Made by a program: the position numbers and the translations under genes. 64,000 bases of DNA from Paraspadella gotoi (Eukaryota; Chaetognatha). The stretch is taken from assembly GCA_051294375.1 (NCBI GenBank), contig CM119269.1:19877936-19941935 (forward strand). Reading direction: 5' to 3'. Position 1 is the first letter of the stretch. The number at the start of each line of letters is the position of its first letter. Under the pieces are notes generated by a model. The model had not been told where the DNA came from. It made no database searches and was given only the letters and a program-made list of their open reading frames with translations. Below, one piece after another: positions 12,072 to 25,800 of this stretch.

Positions 12072-13499
12072 ATTTAGTGGAGGATTATTCTTTTTTACAA
12101 TGTAATTCCAACCGTTCGTGTCCATGCCACTGTCTACGCCATGGACGACTGGGTGTGAATTTAAACTAGCGAACGGATTTATTTTCGATCCGCTCCAGTG
12201 CCGAGTGCGGACGGATTAATTTCAGAAAAAAAAAAAGGGAAAAAAATCCGCGTCGAAATCTTATTTATCTTTTTAGGAGAAACAAAATCAAATCGCAAAA
12301 CGAATCAAAACGAAACATCACAAAACAAAATCAGACGCTCGAATTTTGGGGAGGAAAAAAAAATATCAAAAAAAGCTGACGTTCGTTCTACTTGAAAATG
12401 TTGAGCTTTTGGATCCAACTGGTCTTAGCTTTGCCGCATTCATCTCTGTCACGCTGAATTGGGAATTCTGTCGCCTTGAGCTCCGTCGCGATAGGATTCG
12501 AGCTCTGTCACCCAAAGGAACGACGAAACAGTACGAAACTTGAGCATTACTGTATTCAAATGTACTTCAGCTTGACAATCTTGAACATTGAGCATAACTT
12601 TAAGTCGAAGTTCGACTCTTTCAGCTGTGTATTTAGCTAAATTTTTCGTAATCTAACTTTGCCACGTCGTCGCTTCTTGCGTTTTTTAGAGAGCCTCGCT
12701 TCTCGCCCCTTTTTCCCTGCACTCACCCATTAAATCTTCCTCCGTTTGTCACTTTCAATTTGTGACAGTTTCTCCTCTCTCAATCACTGACAATTTTTTC
12801 TATCTTCTCCGGCGGTTTCTAAGTTTTTCTTTTCCAGTTTCCAGTTTCAATCTTTCACCTCTCCTTTTCTCGCCTTCGCCCTCGCCTTTTCTCTTTCTGT
12901 TTTCTTCGTTTTCTCACTGTTTTCTCTTTCTTCCTCAGCGACATTCGTTTCCGCTCTCTTTCTTGAGCCGTCACGCCTTTTTTGACTTTTCTCACCCTTT
13001 CTTCTTCTTCCAGGAGTCACGTCTTATTTTCTTGCTGTCACTATCTCGTTTGCAGTCACGCTCTCTTTATCTCGCTGTCATACGTCTTGCTTCCGTTGTC
13101 ACGCGTCCCCTTCCCGACGACGCGTAGGTTTTAAAATATGGACGAAGCGAAAAAACAATGAGACAACGTCGATAATTTGTCGTCGTCGTCGTCGTCGTCG
13201 TCGTCGTAATCATTTCATAATTCATCATCTCATTGTCGATCTTAAAAATTTAAGAAGCTAATGAAGGCTTCAACTATTATACCCAGGCAGAAAAAAAAAA
13301 AAAAAAACAAAACAAAAAACTGGGCGTTGTACAAAAAAAAATATAAAAAAAACTTTACATCAAGTGAATACGAAATCAATAATCATAACTTATTCCGCGG
13401 TAAAAATTGTTAGGTGTCAGATAACGTTATACGAGGTCAGTAAAATTCAGAAGAGGTCGCTGACCCAAAGACCACAACGGTGTCAAAAACAAAGGAGAA

Positions 13500-13745
13500 C
13501 GTATAGCAACAGCTGCCTGTGATACCCATTGGGTCATCTCACTGTTGGCTTTAGGGGCTACGGACCCCCAGTGGCGCTTTGCCAACGCTGAGAAAAGTCG
13601 TTCGGACTGCGGATGAAACGTAACGCTTGGGTTGGTGCCTTCCCCCACTGAGACAATGTTATTGGCTGAAAGCAGTTGGATGCGAGGCACAACAGTGAGA
13701 TGCCCCATCCCAATGGGCATCTCAGGAAACCCGGCTGTTGCCATA
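13500..13745 (-). mobile_element. MITE-like dispersed repeat, copy 1
   Basis: Shares several blocks with copies near 35026-35230, 43127-43385 and 54645-54800: CACTGTTG/CAACAGTG, GATGCCCCATCCCAATGGGC, TTTGCCAACGC, GGACTGCGGATGAAACGTAA and GCTGTTGCCATAA. Copies occur in both orientations and within introns, with no coding capacity, as expected for a non-autonomous element. The short ORF across it is not a gene. Confidence 0.7.
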
Positions 13746-14355
13746 AACTATTATTTTATTATTATTCACATTATCAAAAACTGAAATTCTATCGGGCCGA
13801 GGATTCGATCGTGAATTAAAATGTATCAGGAAACCAAAATAAAGAAAATAATAACATTAAAAAGGCTGATACAGTCATTAAAAATGAACCGAGAGAGAAG
13901 GATAGGCGAGGCATTATATTTTTACACAAGGACTAAAGCGAATAATAAAAAAATACTGAAATGGAGGACGAAAACAGCAACAAAGTTGACAACGACAACA
14001 AGATCGTCAGCAAAACAACGACGGAGTCATTAGCCCCCGAGAAAAACAACAACAACAGCGGAGCGAAGACTGACAAATGACGAGGACAACAAACGACAAC
14101 AACGCAGCGAAATTCAATGAGGATCTCGAGACTATCAATTTTGACTCGAACGAACATAAAAACTGTCAATAAACACACAGACGTATCTCCTTTTATAGTT
14201 TCACTTTTTTAATGACATAATACTTAATAGTGGCGCCCTACATGAGCAGTTGTGCGTGTTGAGGACTGTGAATAGGATAAATGTAAATTTAAAATGTCAC
14301 GCTCGTCGCTCAACCCTAAGATTTATTTATTTTCCATATTAAGATTTGTTCAACC

Positions 14356-14515
14356 AATAAAAAAAATATCCATTCATTCAATAAATAGGCTATCTCGACT
14401 TTTAACTTTGAACAGAGTGTCCAATGTGAGTGTTTGTAAGACTCACTTTTACAAGATAATACGTAGTAGGACCCACAGACGTTCAATCAAGACTCTCTAA
14501 CAGTCTTGTTCAATT
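14356..14515 (-). repeat. 330-bp family, diverged inverted copy
   Basis: Reverse-complement similarity to units of the 4537-6044 array: ATCCATTCATTCAATAAATAGG, CTTACAAGATAATA, and TCAATCAAGACTCTCT. It lies just upstream of the first exon of the plus-strand gene beginning at 14880. Confidence 0.75.
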
Positions 14516-14879
14516 TGTTCATCAACTCCTTGCCTTACTTACTGTTACTGTATTTTTTTTACAGATGAAATCAAACGCAACATATAGAAAATTCAAAATA
14601 TCTCGGTGACGAACAAAACTTTCATAATGAGACAAAAACTATAGATATTCTCAACCATTACAAGATCAAACAAACTTCCGCAACGGAAATAAAAATACTC
14701 AAAAACAATGTCCACAAACTGCGAAGAAGGAATATGTATTTTCGTCTTCGGTTAAAATTTCAACCTCGCAATGAAAAGACGCATTTCTCAACCAAAAACG
14801 AGGGACGTTTTCATTTTTCGATTTTTTCTAAAATGAAACAAAACAAATTAGGTTTAAGTCTGTGACCTTAAACTTGGCG

Positions 14880-17800
14880 ATGAAGCTCAAAGATTTGATG
14901 TCGCATTCTCTTCCGCGATCCTTCGCCAAACTCAGTCATGCCCACCACAAGAAGACGAAGGACGCCGAGGAGGCGACGGCGGCGTCGGCGGCGTCGCAAT
15001 GGGGCAACGGCGCTTCCAAGAACGCCTTCATCGATCTGCTCTCGCCCTCTTCTTCGGGTGATTGGCAGGGAAAATTGTTTATGTTGTATTGTTGTAGTAA
15101 GTAAATTCGATTTCGGCGTATGTATTTTTTTTTAAATGTTTTCGGGGCCTCCTTTGAGATTGTTGTTGTTGTTATCGACTATTTTGTCGTTTGTTGCGAT
15201 TCCCCCCTCCACCCCGAGTGTCTCAAGCAAGCACATACGCGAAAGCGATAAATGCGAGGATAAGAAAGACATAAAATGAGACAGAATCTCTAGAATGGGG
15301 TATTCGGTCGGTCTATCCCTCTGTATGCTATCCCTTTAGTTTTCTGTTGCGTCGGGTTTACAAGCGGACCTACTCTATAAGTCACTTTGTTTTTGCGTTT
15401 AGTTCTCCTTTTTTCGTTACATGTATACAATTAACTTTTTTTCTTCCTTCTGTCTATATGTCTGTCTCTGTCTCTCTCTCTGATAAAACAATCGAGAAGC
15501 CCCACCCGTGAAGATCCGATAAACTTTTTTTGCCTCGTTGTTGTTGTAATTATCCTATCGACTTAAAGGAGCACTTTTTTTTTTTGGTCGACTTAGATGC
15601 TTCTTCGTATGTATCGGTTAACTTTCGGTCTTTCCGTCTTTCTGTATTTACTGTATTTACTATATTTGCTTCGATCGGGTTAATATTTTTATCGTCATTT
15701 TTAGCAAGGCCAATTCGAATGGAATGACGGCCCTCTCTGAAAACCCACTGCGTTTGCCGTCACTATAGTAAATATGCCGATACTTTCGTATCCTTTTATT
15801 GTTCATCGCAGCATCCGGCTTCTCGCTTTATTCTCCGCCAGAAAAAAAAAACACAAAAAAACAAAAAAACGGCAAATCTGCCGATAAACCGATTTCTCGA
15901 TCGGACGGATATTCTTTTTTTTCTGGCCGACGAATCGGTCGAGGCCGAGAGACGCCGACTGCGGACGGGGGGCGCGACCTTCTCATCCCCCGCGTGGTAG
16001 TTTCTAAGGGGGGCAATCTCATGCCTAGTTAAGGAGAGTGGTTGCCTTTTAGAAGTCGTCTTTCCTTTTACAACTTAAATTTTAATTTTGCCCTTTTTTA
16101 CCCCCGTAAACAACAACAGCTTTAAGATCGATAGTTTGCCATTTAAAAAAGTATTTTTCCTCCCCAACTTGTTATTAATTTGAATCAAAAAAAAATTTCA
16201 GCCGTAAACTTAAAGCGTTGTAAAGTTCGCTCATCAGGGAAATCACTGGTTCTGAAAGGGAAAGCACATTGCAAAAGCACCGACTGCCTTTGTAAGGAAA
16301 ATTTTAGAAAAAGTTGAAGTTGGCAGCTCAATTTATCCCCTATTTCTAAGAAATGACGAGGATTCTTGTCATTTGCGCTTGAGATTTAAAATGGTCATTT
16401 TTGAATTAAAAAAATACTATTAAAACAGATTGGACTGACGACTATAACCATTAACCAAGGCTGTGAGAGGCAACTTCAAATTTTCCAGATCCTCCCTTTT
16501 TTTGTTACTTCTGATGCGAAAGTGAATGGAAAGTGAGGTTTAAAAGACTTTTTGTAAAAACGAATGTTTACAATTGTTTTCTATTTCTAATTCAACTCCC
16601 TCCCACTTCAAATATCCATTCCCCCCTCCTCAGTCGAGTGTAGAACACCGATCCTTGATCGACTCCACCACCCGCCCCACCCTCGGCTGCTGCATCTTCA
16701 TCAACGACACCACCACACCGCGGGGAGAGAAGAGGCTGAGGTAAGGAATGAGAGTGAGAGTGAGTTAAGGGTCAGAAAGGTTTTGGCAAACTTTAAAAAA
16801 AATTGAGCTAAACGAAAAGGCGAAATAAGCTGGGACGGGTTACATTTTGTAAAAGTATATGTTTATGGCTGATCTTAAAACAATCTTTATTTCGAATACT
16901 ATATATCTATATATAAAATACTATACTGAGAAAACACACCGTACGTAATATCGGGGACATAAAACAAAAATCAATAATACTTAAGAAAATAGTCAAAATT
17001 AAGGGACGAATAATCTTCATTCTCATCCGTATCATCGTCAAGAAACGGTTCAAGCAAAAAGGCATTTACGTATTTTTAAATATTAAACCTCAAACTGTTC
17101 TTTTCTCCGAAATAAATAATTCCGACAATTGAAGATTGGACTGCGAAATGTCCGAGAAGTAATGACGTTTAACAAAATCCTTCGAATCCGCGTCGCGATG
17201 GTCGAACGAGATATCGTTTCAAAGATTGCCGCCGTTATCGTCTTTGTCCTTTGACAACAGCGAAAATATATGAGGAGGAAGAAGACGAGGATGAGAAAAA
17301 TAAATAGGGCGGAGATGCGAAGGTCGGGTTTCCAGCGATAAGGGATTCGACAGACGGCGCCCTCGACGCCCGGGATTAAGTCGTCAATGGGAAGCCGAAC
17401 GTCTACCTTGATGTACAATTCGCACAAGTTGTGAGTTTTCGCGAAGACGTAGCCTATTAAGGGATCAGGATTGGATTATTTGCTTTGCAGTACTAAACAG
17501 TAAACACCTCCCCCACTACTATCATAACAGGCTAGCACGGAGCACAAAAGAGGCCAAGACTGAACCTTTGTACGAAGATTTACCTTTCGCACGGCCAGAC
17601 TTACCCTTTGCACGGCCAGACTTACTTACTTACTTACTTACCTTTGCACGCCAGACTTACTTACTTACTTACCCTTTGCACGGCCAGACTTACATTACTT
17701 ACTTAACCCTTTGCACGGCCAGACTTACTTACTTACTTACCCCTTTGCACGGCCAGACTTACTTACCCTTTGCACGGCCAGACTTACTTACCTTTGCACG

Positions 17801-19832
17801 GCCAGACTTACTTACCCTTGCACGGCCAGACTTACTTACCCTTGCACGGCCAGACTTCGGGTTTTTCGCCGACGCATTTGTCTTCGCATTCCTCGCGAGT
17901 CGTCGCGGTTCTCTTTTCGCACAATCCGTAGAATGAATAGCCTCGTTGGCACAATCTGATGATGCATAGGGTTTAAGGGGAGAAAGAGAGCTAGATTGAG
18001 AAATTGATGAAGGTTTAAACGGCGTGTCGAGCCACAAATCTCGTGGAAATAGTGTTAATCTGGAAGACAACGTTTCTGACAGCCACAATGACGATTAAAA
18101 GTCAAATTATATCGGGTGTTCTACGACGTCTGAAATTTAAAAAAAAAAATATCGTTACTGACCGTTCATAGACTAATTGTGGAAGTTGCTTGTTCTTAAA
18201 AAAAAAAAAAATATTTTAAAATGTATTTATTTTTTAAAAATATTACATAATTTAATTTATTATACTGTTATGCTAAAAAAATTGTTTAAAAGAATTAAAA
18301 TTTATTAATCATATGTCCATCACTCCACCATATTGATCAAGCAAGGTGGATTAAACATGTACTTACGGTTCTTCATAGGACGAAACGGACGTTATCGCTA
18401 AAATGAGCAAAATTTGACCGAATTTGTTCATCGCCGGCGTCGGCTGCGTCAGCGCCGTCGACTGTGTAGTCTTTCAAAACAAACAGTTTCAAACAGTTGA
18501 GGGATTTAATTGTTATTTTTTCATTGCGACGGAGAAAAAAAAAAAAAACCCGCGAAGATCCCTTTCAGGAACGAGAGACAGATACTGGAGTCATCTTTTT
18601 AAGAAAACCGGTTTAAGTTGCGATCAATTCAGAGATTCTGAATTCGGGCGGTTTTTTCATACGATGATGTTACTCGTGACTGAGTCAGAGAAGCAAAATC
18701 CTAAAAACTAGTTACTAGAGGTGACCGAAAAAAAAAATTTAAAAGAATTGTTTCTGGTCGTTGGAGATTTTTACATCGCATGCGCGGTTTATCGGATTAG
18801 TTAAGTGTATGATGTCCCGACTCCCGAGTTACGACAGATGCTTTAGACAGACAGGCGCTGGGCAATGAAAATAGCATGCAAATGAGGTCTTAATTAGTTT
18901 TGTACTAATTAGCTATTAGTTTGTTTTACTCCGCATTTTTTTTTTCGCATCAACCTTTGAATAACATATTGTATACCAAGACAGAATTTGAACATTTACG
19001 AATTATTATGTTATAATTGTAACTTTATAAGATTATAAAGCTTTGCATTAAAAGGAAAATATATGTAGTCAAGCATTCTTATACAATAATTTGACATTAA
19101 GGCCTTAACAGCGGTTTTTTGACGATGAATAAAATAAATATATATACATATAGATAAAATATTTTATTGACGTGTCACAGCTAAGCCATTCCCTTCTGTT
19201 CAAACTATTCTAATCTATTCAATCTTATTAATACAACTCAAAGGCTAAAATCACTTCCCCCTTTCATTGTTATTTTCTTCTATTCTTCCAGTCCATCGTT
19301 TTTTCACTTTTCCCTTTTGCAATATCTTCTTTTCCTTTTCTTTGTCATTCCCTTCTTTTCTCCAACATTTGTGACCTTTTTTTTTCAATTTTTTGCACTT
19401 GCTGTCCCCTCCCACCCGATTCAATCCAGTTCTCTCCCCCTTCTATTCTGAGATCAGCTCCTCGCAAGGATCCATATTAAAAGAAAAAAAAAGTATTAGT
19501 TTCTGTGTCCCGACGACGAATGAAACCGCGGCTAAAATTGGCTTCTTGGCACCAGCCGTGGTTCGCGCCAGGTGGCGCCAGTGGGAAACCAAAAAAAAAA
19601 GGATGGATTGACGAAACGATGACGCTACAAACTTAAAGAGGTCGTCTGGAAGAAAATGAAATGCAAATGAATGACTAGACTTTTGAGTGGAAAAAGTTGT
19701 GGAAGAGATAAAAGAGAGAGGGAAAGAAGAGGGACGGACAGAGAGAGAGAGAGATGGAGAGAGACTTAATTTAAGATAATTTCATTTTAGTTAAGATTGT
19801 TTTCCACTTTATTTTAACAGAATGAACTACTT

Positions 19833-19885
<53 letters not shown>

Positions 19886-22800
19886 ACTTTCCCATTCCAT
19901 TTGAAATGCAAATCGCGCGCGCGTTTCAACGGACGCATAGATTCCCGAGTTGCGGGGAAACTGAATTAATTCTTCAGTGAAGTCACTTAGCTGAAGATAA
20001 TATAATATACGGGATAAGAGTCTAGATTGTGGTTTTAATTCAATATAAATGAAATAAGATTACGGTTTGTGTTAGAATTCCGTCGTTTCTAACATTAGCC
20101 CGAACCATCACCTCATCTCTCCAGTTTCCTCTCCGCTCAGATTCTTTCAATACCATTCCCGCCATTCTGCTTCATCTTCTCCCTTAAAACCACCGCCTTT
20201 CCTCCACGCCCCTCCTCTCCCAACCCAGAGCCATTACGAGTCCATCGACGCCCTCATCCCGCCACGGCGCCGTCTTCCATGGACGCCGAACGTGGAGGCG
20301 CCGTCTGCCGGAGCGGCGTCGTCGTCGTCAGTGCTGTCGAGTTCGTGGACAGTGCCGGATCGGATGCAGTCCTTCCAGGTATAGGTTGATACAGGAGGAG
20401 GCTGTAGTAAGAAAGGGTGCAGTCGTCAAATGCTCTATTTTTAGTAGTTGTTGTCTATCAAAATATCAGAAAATGTTATTTTATCAAGTGACAGGGTCCG
20501 CATCTGTCACTTTTATACGTAACTACGAAGATACATATTTAATAATGTGGAAGACCACGACATAGGGTGTGAACAGTTTATTGCGAGGCAATACAATGAT
20601 ATAAAAAGGCGAATAAATAATGATTACAGAGCAGAGAGACAAAACGATGTTAAGGGATGAAAGGTTGAATTGGTTGTGTCTCTCGTGGCTACGGCCACGA
20701 CGGAAGAAACCCGTTGAAGCCCGGGACGACGAGACCAATGACCGGAGTTCTGAGGTCATGTGGTCGTTGAGGGAAAAGAGAGAGAGAGTCGAGGTAACTC
20801 GGCCTCAATAACAAGTTTGAGCAAACAATGCCAAAACGAATCGAAAGACGCAACGATGGAAGTAGGCGTGGTTAAGCAAATCTAAGTCAGTTTTTAAAAC
20901 AAGGAAAGAGACAAAAGCACTTCCCATCCGGTGCAGGAGCCACGTCGGCGCGACGATGCCAACGACGACGACGACGATCACGTCTACCAGACGCTGGCGT
21001 TTCCGTCGCATGCGGCGAAACGTTGCGCGTGCTTCGGCGGCGAAGAGAAGAATAGAGGCGCTGAAGAAACAGGTGAAGAAAGAGGTGAGGGTGAGGGGAA
21101 TTATAGAGTTTAATTTAAAATTATTTTATGAATTGCTACTAACCATTACGTAATAATTTTTTTTTTTATTTTCGGGGAATTATTTAACTTTTTATTCATT
21201 TTTTTAAAAAAAATTGTAAACAAAGAATCTAGTTTCCCGAATCGATTTGATATTTTTTGTGGTTTTTTTCGTGTCATCTTTGTTTGTTTTTTGGTTGTTT
21301 TTTTTTTGTCAGAAGAAAATGTTGCGTGACTACGAGAAATTTCTAATCGATTGGGTTATGTGCTATACTATATAAGACACAAATTAAATACATTTTGTCG
21401 TCGTTTTTGAAATCGTTGTTGTGAACTTGTGATCATCATCATTGATAAAGATGTCTGTCTAAGACTCTGTGAAGCTTTTTTGCTGACGTTTCCGTTTGTC
21501 CCGCAAGAGATGAGTCGTATGCCGTAGGTAGGTCTGGGCAATGCCTGTTGCCTATTGCAAATCTTTCTTGATTTGAATACAAACTACCCCTTCTTATTAG
21601 GTGCTACCCCCGGTGCTACTTCCCTCGTCGATTCCACTGCCCTCAAAAACTGCTCCCCTCCTCTGCGATCCGCCGCCGCCGCCCCCGCCGCCGCAGATAA
21701 ACGCTCCACCGCCTCCTCTTCCTCCTTCCACGAACCCGCCAAACAACAGCAACAACCAGTCAAAGGCCAGTCACCCTCCACGTCGCGACGTCAACGTGCT
21801 CGCGCCGATCTCGCGCGGAGCCACGAGCATCTCGCCTCCAAGGACGCCCAGTTAAAAGCCGTCGGCTCCGGCGTCTTCGGTTCCTGCGGTCGCGGACTCG
21901 ACTTCGACGTGGACGAAGAATTCGCCCGCGCGCGCCGGCGCGCCTCGAGAGGCGCCTCGACCTCGGCGGCGGCGTCGACGACTTTCCCAGTGCCGGAGCT
22001 AGAGAGTCCTTACTCCGTGCTGCCGCGATGTTTCGACGGGACGGAGGACGTTTTTGCCGAGACGCCCTCCGCGGCAACCGCCGCCGTCGTCGCAGCTTTC
22101 GAAGAGGACAACAACAACGACGACGATGGCGCGTACGGCGGGATGACACGCAGCCGAAGCCGGATTCGCACTAACCCGTGGCTCCCGCCAGCCCACCCTT
22201 GGTCGTCGGGCAAAGCCTCGCCGCCGGGCTCGGTCAAGACTCGGAGGAGGTCGGCCTCTAGGGAATCCCTGCATCGGACGCGGGCGTCGGAGAGGTTGGC
22301 GGCGTCAGAGGCGGGAAAGGCCGACGCCGGGTTGGCGGGGGCTGAGCAGACGGCGGAAGAGTTTGTCAAGGTGAAATATATTTTTTGCTGCCCTTTCGAG
22401 GAATTTACCGATTTGAATAAAGTGAAGTAAACTGACATGAAAAAAAATGAGGTTGAAAAATTTATGAACGTAATAAAATAAAAGAGAGAAAAAAAAATTG
22501 ATTAGATTATAAAAAAAAGGAAGTAATGAAATGATATTAAATAATTTGATATGAAATGAAATCAATTTTAGGAGGACAACTGCGGCTGCGGCGCCTGCCT
22601 CCCCAATTCGCCTCCCCCTTTCCCGCCAATGGTGCGGTTTCCGCCGCCGACGCATCCTTCCCTGCAGCCGCCGCAGCATCCACCGCGAGGGATCACGCAG
22701 CATTCTCCGCCGCTTCAGCAAGCACCTTTACTTCCAATGCAGCCTCAGCAGCTTCCGACCCAGCCCCAGCCCGTCTACCAACCTTTCCCCATCGACTTGA

Positions 22801-25800
22801 AAGAGGAGATTATCCCGATGACGCGGGAGCCACACCGATTCCGCGCCGGCGAACGTCACGCCGACGACGAAGGCCCGGATTCGCCGCGAAGCCAGCATCA
22901 GCAGCAGCTTGGGCCGCAGCGAAAACAGCAAGTGGGGACTTCCTTGGAGGATTTGGAGAGTCACGACGGAGGAGCTCGTAGGAGCGACTCAAGCGAAGAG
23001 GAAAAGGCGACCATGACGGAAACGACGACGACGACGACGACGACCGCGTTCGCGACGGCGGCCGCCTCGACCGACGAAGACACCGAAACCGACAAGTCGG
23101 TTCAAGTCGGTGGATTTTTGGCGCAAATAAGAGAAAAGAAGAGAAAGAATCGAAAGAACGGATCTAGGTGAGAGAGAGTTGGACGAGGCTTAGTGGGTGA
23201 GTGTTAATGAGACGGAGTGTTTCAAGTAAAGAGATGGAGATTGAGAGGAAAAGATATCCAATAGCCATTTAATAAATAACAGGCTTCGGCGGTTTAAGGC
23301 CTCCAAAGAATCGAGCGGGCGAAGCGACTGATAAGAATGCAAAGGCGAAATAAAAGCTTAAACTCGCTCTGTACTATTATTATTTTTTAACTAAGTGACT
23401 TTTTAAATTTCCTCGGCAGCTGATCTTTTACGACTTCTGCTTCATTTAACTTTTTAGATGCGCCGCGAGTACTCTATAAGTCACTTTTTGGTCGGTCGGT
23501 ATATCTGTCAGTCGGTGTGTCCTACTTACCTTAAAAATGCTCATAAGTCATAAAAAACCTCAAAACCTTCAGGAAATCCTAAAACTAAATAAAGAATACG
23601 AAAAACGAAAGACGAAATTCCGATGCGGTATTATTTTAATTGGCAGAATAAAAAGTCATGTAGTCACGGGATCATAGGGACATACACGAGAAATGAAAGT
23701 TAGTACGGTGCAACACATTGGATGGACCGATCTTGTTGTTTTTTTTCTAAAACTGTGGCTGTTAACCATCATATTATATATTTCTCTTCCTTTCCAATTT
23801 TCTCTTTCTATCCTTCTTCCTCGTTACTTTTTCTGATAAAAACGAAAAACATAATCTATCTCAGACGAGACCAAAGACATTCGGAATTAAAAAGAAGAAA
23901 ACAATCTTGAGTCGACGACGACGGCGAAAAAAAAATAACGAGATTAGAAATTTATAAATCCGACAAGCCGTCAAGACATGAACGAAAACCCGTGACAGTG
24001 GAAACAGCAACAATCGTGAGAACAACGATCACAAAGACGACGATGAAAAACGACGATTTCTGGGATGGAATTTTTTTTTTTTTTTTTTTTTATTTCCAAA
24101 GGGGAAAACTTGTTGGAAATTCGATAAAGCAATGACAACACGGATTACGAATTGATTTTAGAAAGGATATAAGAGATAAAAATAAAATTATTATGTAAAT
24201 AGAAATTGGATAAAGAAAATAAGAGAAAATATAATAGAATTTACGTAAATTATTTTGTATTAATCCTTTCTTTTGTTGTTTGTTGAGATTAATTAAAAAC
24301 GAAAATTTTCGTGGAACAACAATAAAGTTTTTATTAACTTTGGACATGTTTCGGCTCACAACTCAAGCCTTCATCAGCATCAGATGCTGATGAAGGCTTG
24401 AGTTGTGAGCCGAAACATGTCCAAAGTTAATAAAAACTTTATTGTTGTTCCACGAAAATTTTCGTAAATTATTAAAAAAAAACCTATTAACTAGTTCTAT
24501 GAAATTGGTACAACCGATATAAAAATTATTCATATATATATATGTAATTATATATATATTTATAGCCTCCAATCCTGTGGCCATAACGTAAAAGTAAGAA
24601 AACCAATTATAAATGTCGATGAGTTCGTGAATCGCAAATGAACGAAGGCAGATGATCCTAAAGGAGGGAAGGAATGACCTCATCGTAACTGTAACAGAGA
24701 GAAACATTATAATTTAAAAAAGTAAAAATAGAAAAGAAAATTAGAAATCGATTGGTTGAAAAGTAGTAAAAATGGAAAAAATACACAAAGGTGTCGAAAA
24801 GAAGTCTCGGAAAAATAGAGTGAGATGTTGTGAAAATATGATTAATAAGGACGTCGTAAGCATTGATTAAACTGGACTACCGACAAAGAAAAGATGAAGC
24901 GTAAGATTTTTACTATTAATAATAAATGATAACATTCATAATTAACCAAATTCTAGCACATAGTTGTAGCAAAGGAAAATGATCGGGAGGCTGCTGCATA
25001 GCATTTAACGTCCCTCCGTTCTTTCTACTTGGATCTCTCTCCCACAGAGGCGACCTGACCGACCACGACTGCCTCGAGGAGGTGGTGGTGTCAGTTGGCG
25101 CGGATCCAACTCCTCGTCGAATGCTCCGCGTCTCAGTCTCCCACGAGTCCGTCGGTGACTCCGACTGCAGCAACGACTTCGTCTACTACGACGTCCCGCG
25201 TTGTCCTCCGCAGAGCATCAAGACCTTTTTCCAACGCAACTTCAGCATCTCCGTTTCGCCCAAGATGATGGCGGCGACGCCGGTAGCGACGGCGGCGGCA
25301 TCCGCGGTCTCAACTAGCGCCGGAAAACCGACGGCGCCGCCGCTCATCTATCAAGAGCCGGCGGACTGCGTGAAGCCCTCGCGTGGATTCCCCGCCGAGC
25401 CACCGCAAGACTTTGGGACGACGGGCTTGCGGGCATCGGTAGCGGCCAATTCGGAGACGCCGGGCGTGGCGGCGGCAGCCACGTCGCCGTTCGAATCCGT
25501 TAAGCCTTTCCCGGGGCATCATGGTCATCATTATGGTCAGCAACAACATCATCATCATCACCATGATCATCATCATCATCATCATCATCCCCATCACCAT
25601 CACGCTCACTACGCGGACGCGTTCGCCGATTCAGTGAAACAGCATCAACCAGAATCTTACGCCGAACACGCCAAACATCACGTCTACCAAAATGACGCCG
25701 TGCACTATCAACAGCAAATGAAGCAACAACAGCAGCATCTGTCGCAGCGTCAACCGCAGCAGCTGGAGGAGCCCGTTTACGCGAATCAGCGGAAGAAATC

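Noticed and set aside
17568-17936. Plus-strand frame of Leu-Thr-Tyr repeats
   Set aside because: It is the antisense of the repeated splice-donor array.
25310-25609. Minus-strand poly-Met frame
   Set aside because: Shadow of the His-codon run (CAT/CAC) in a real plus-strand exon.
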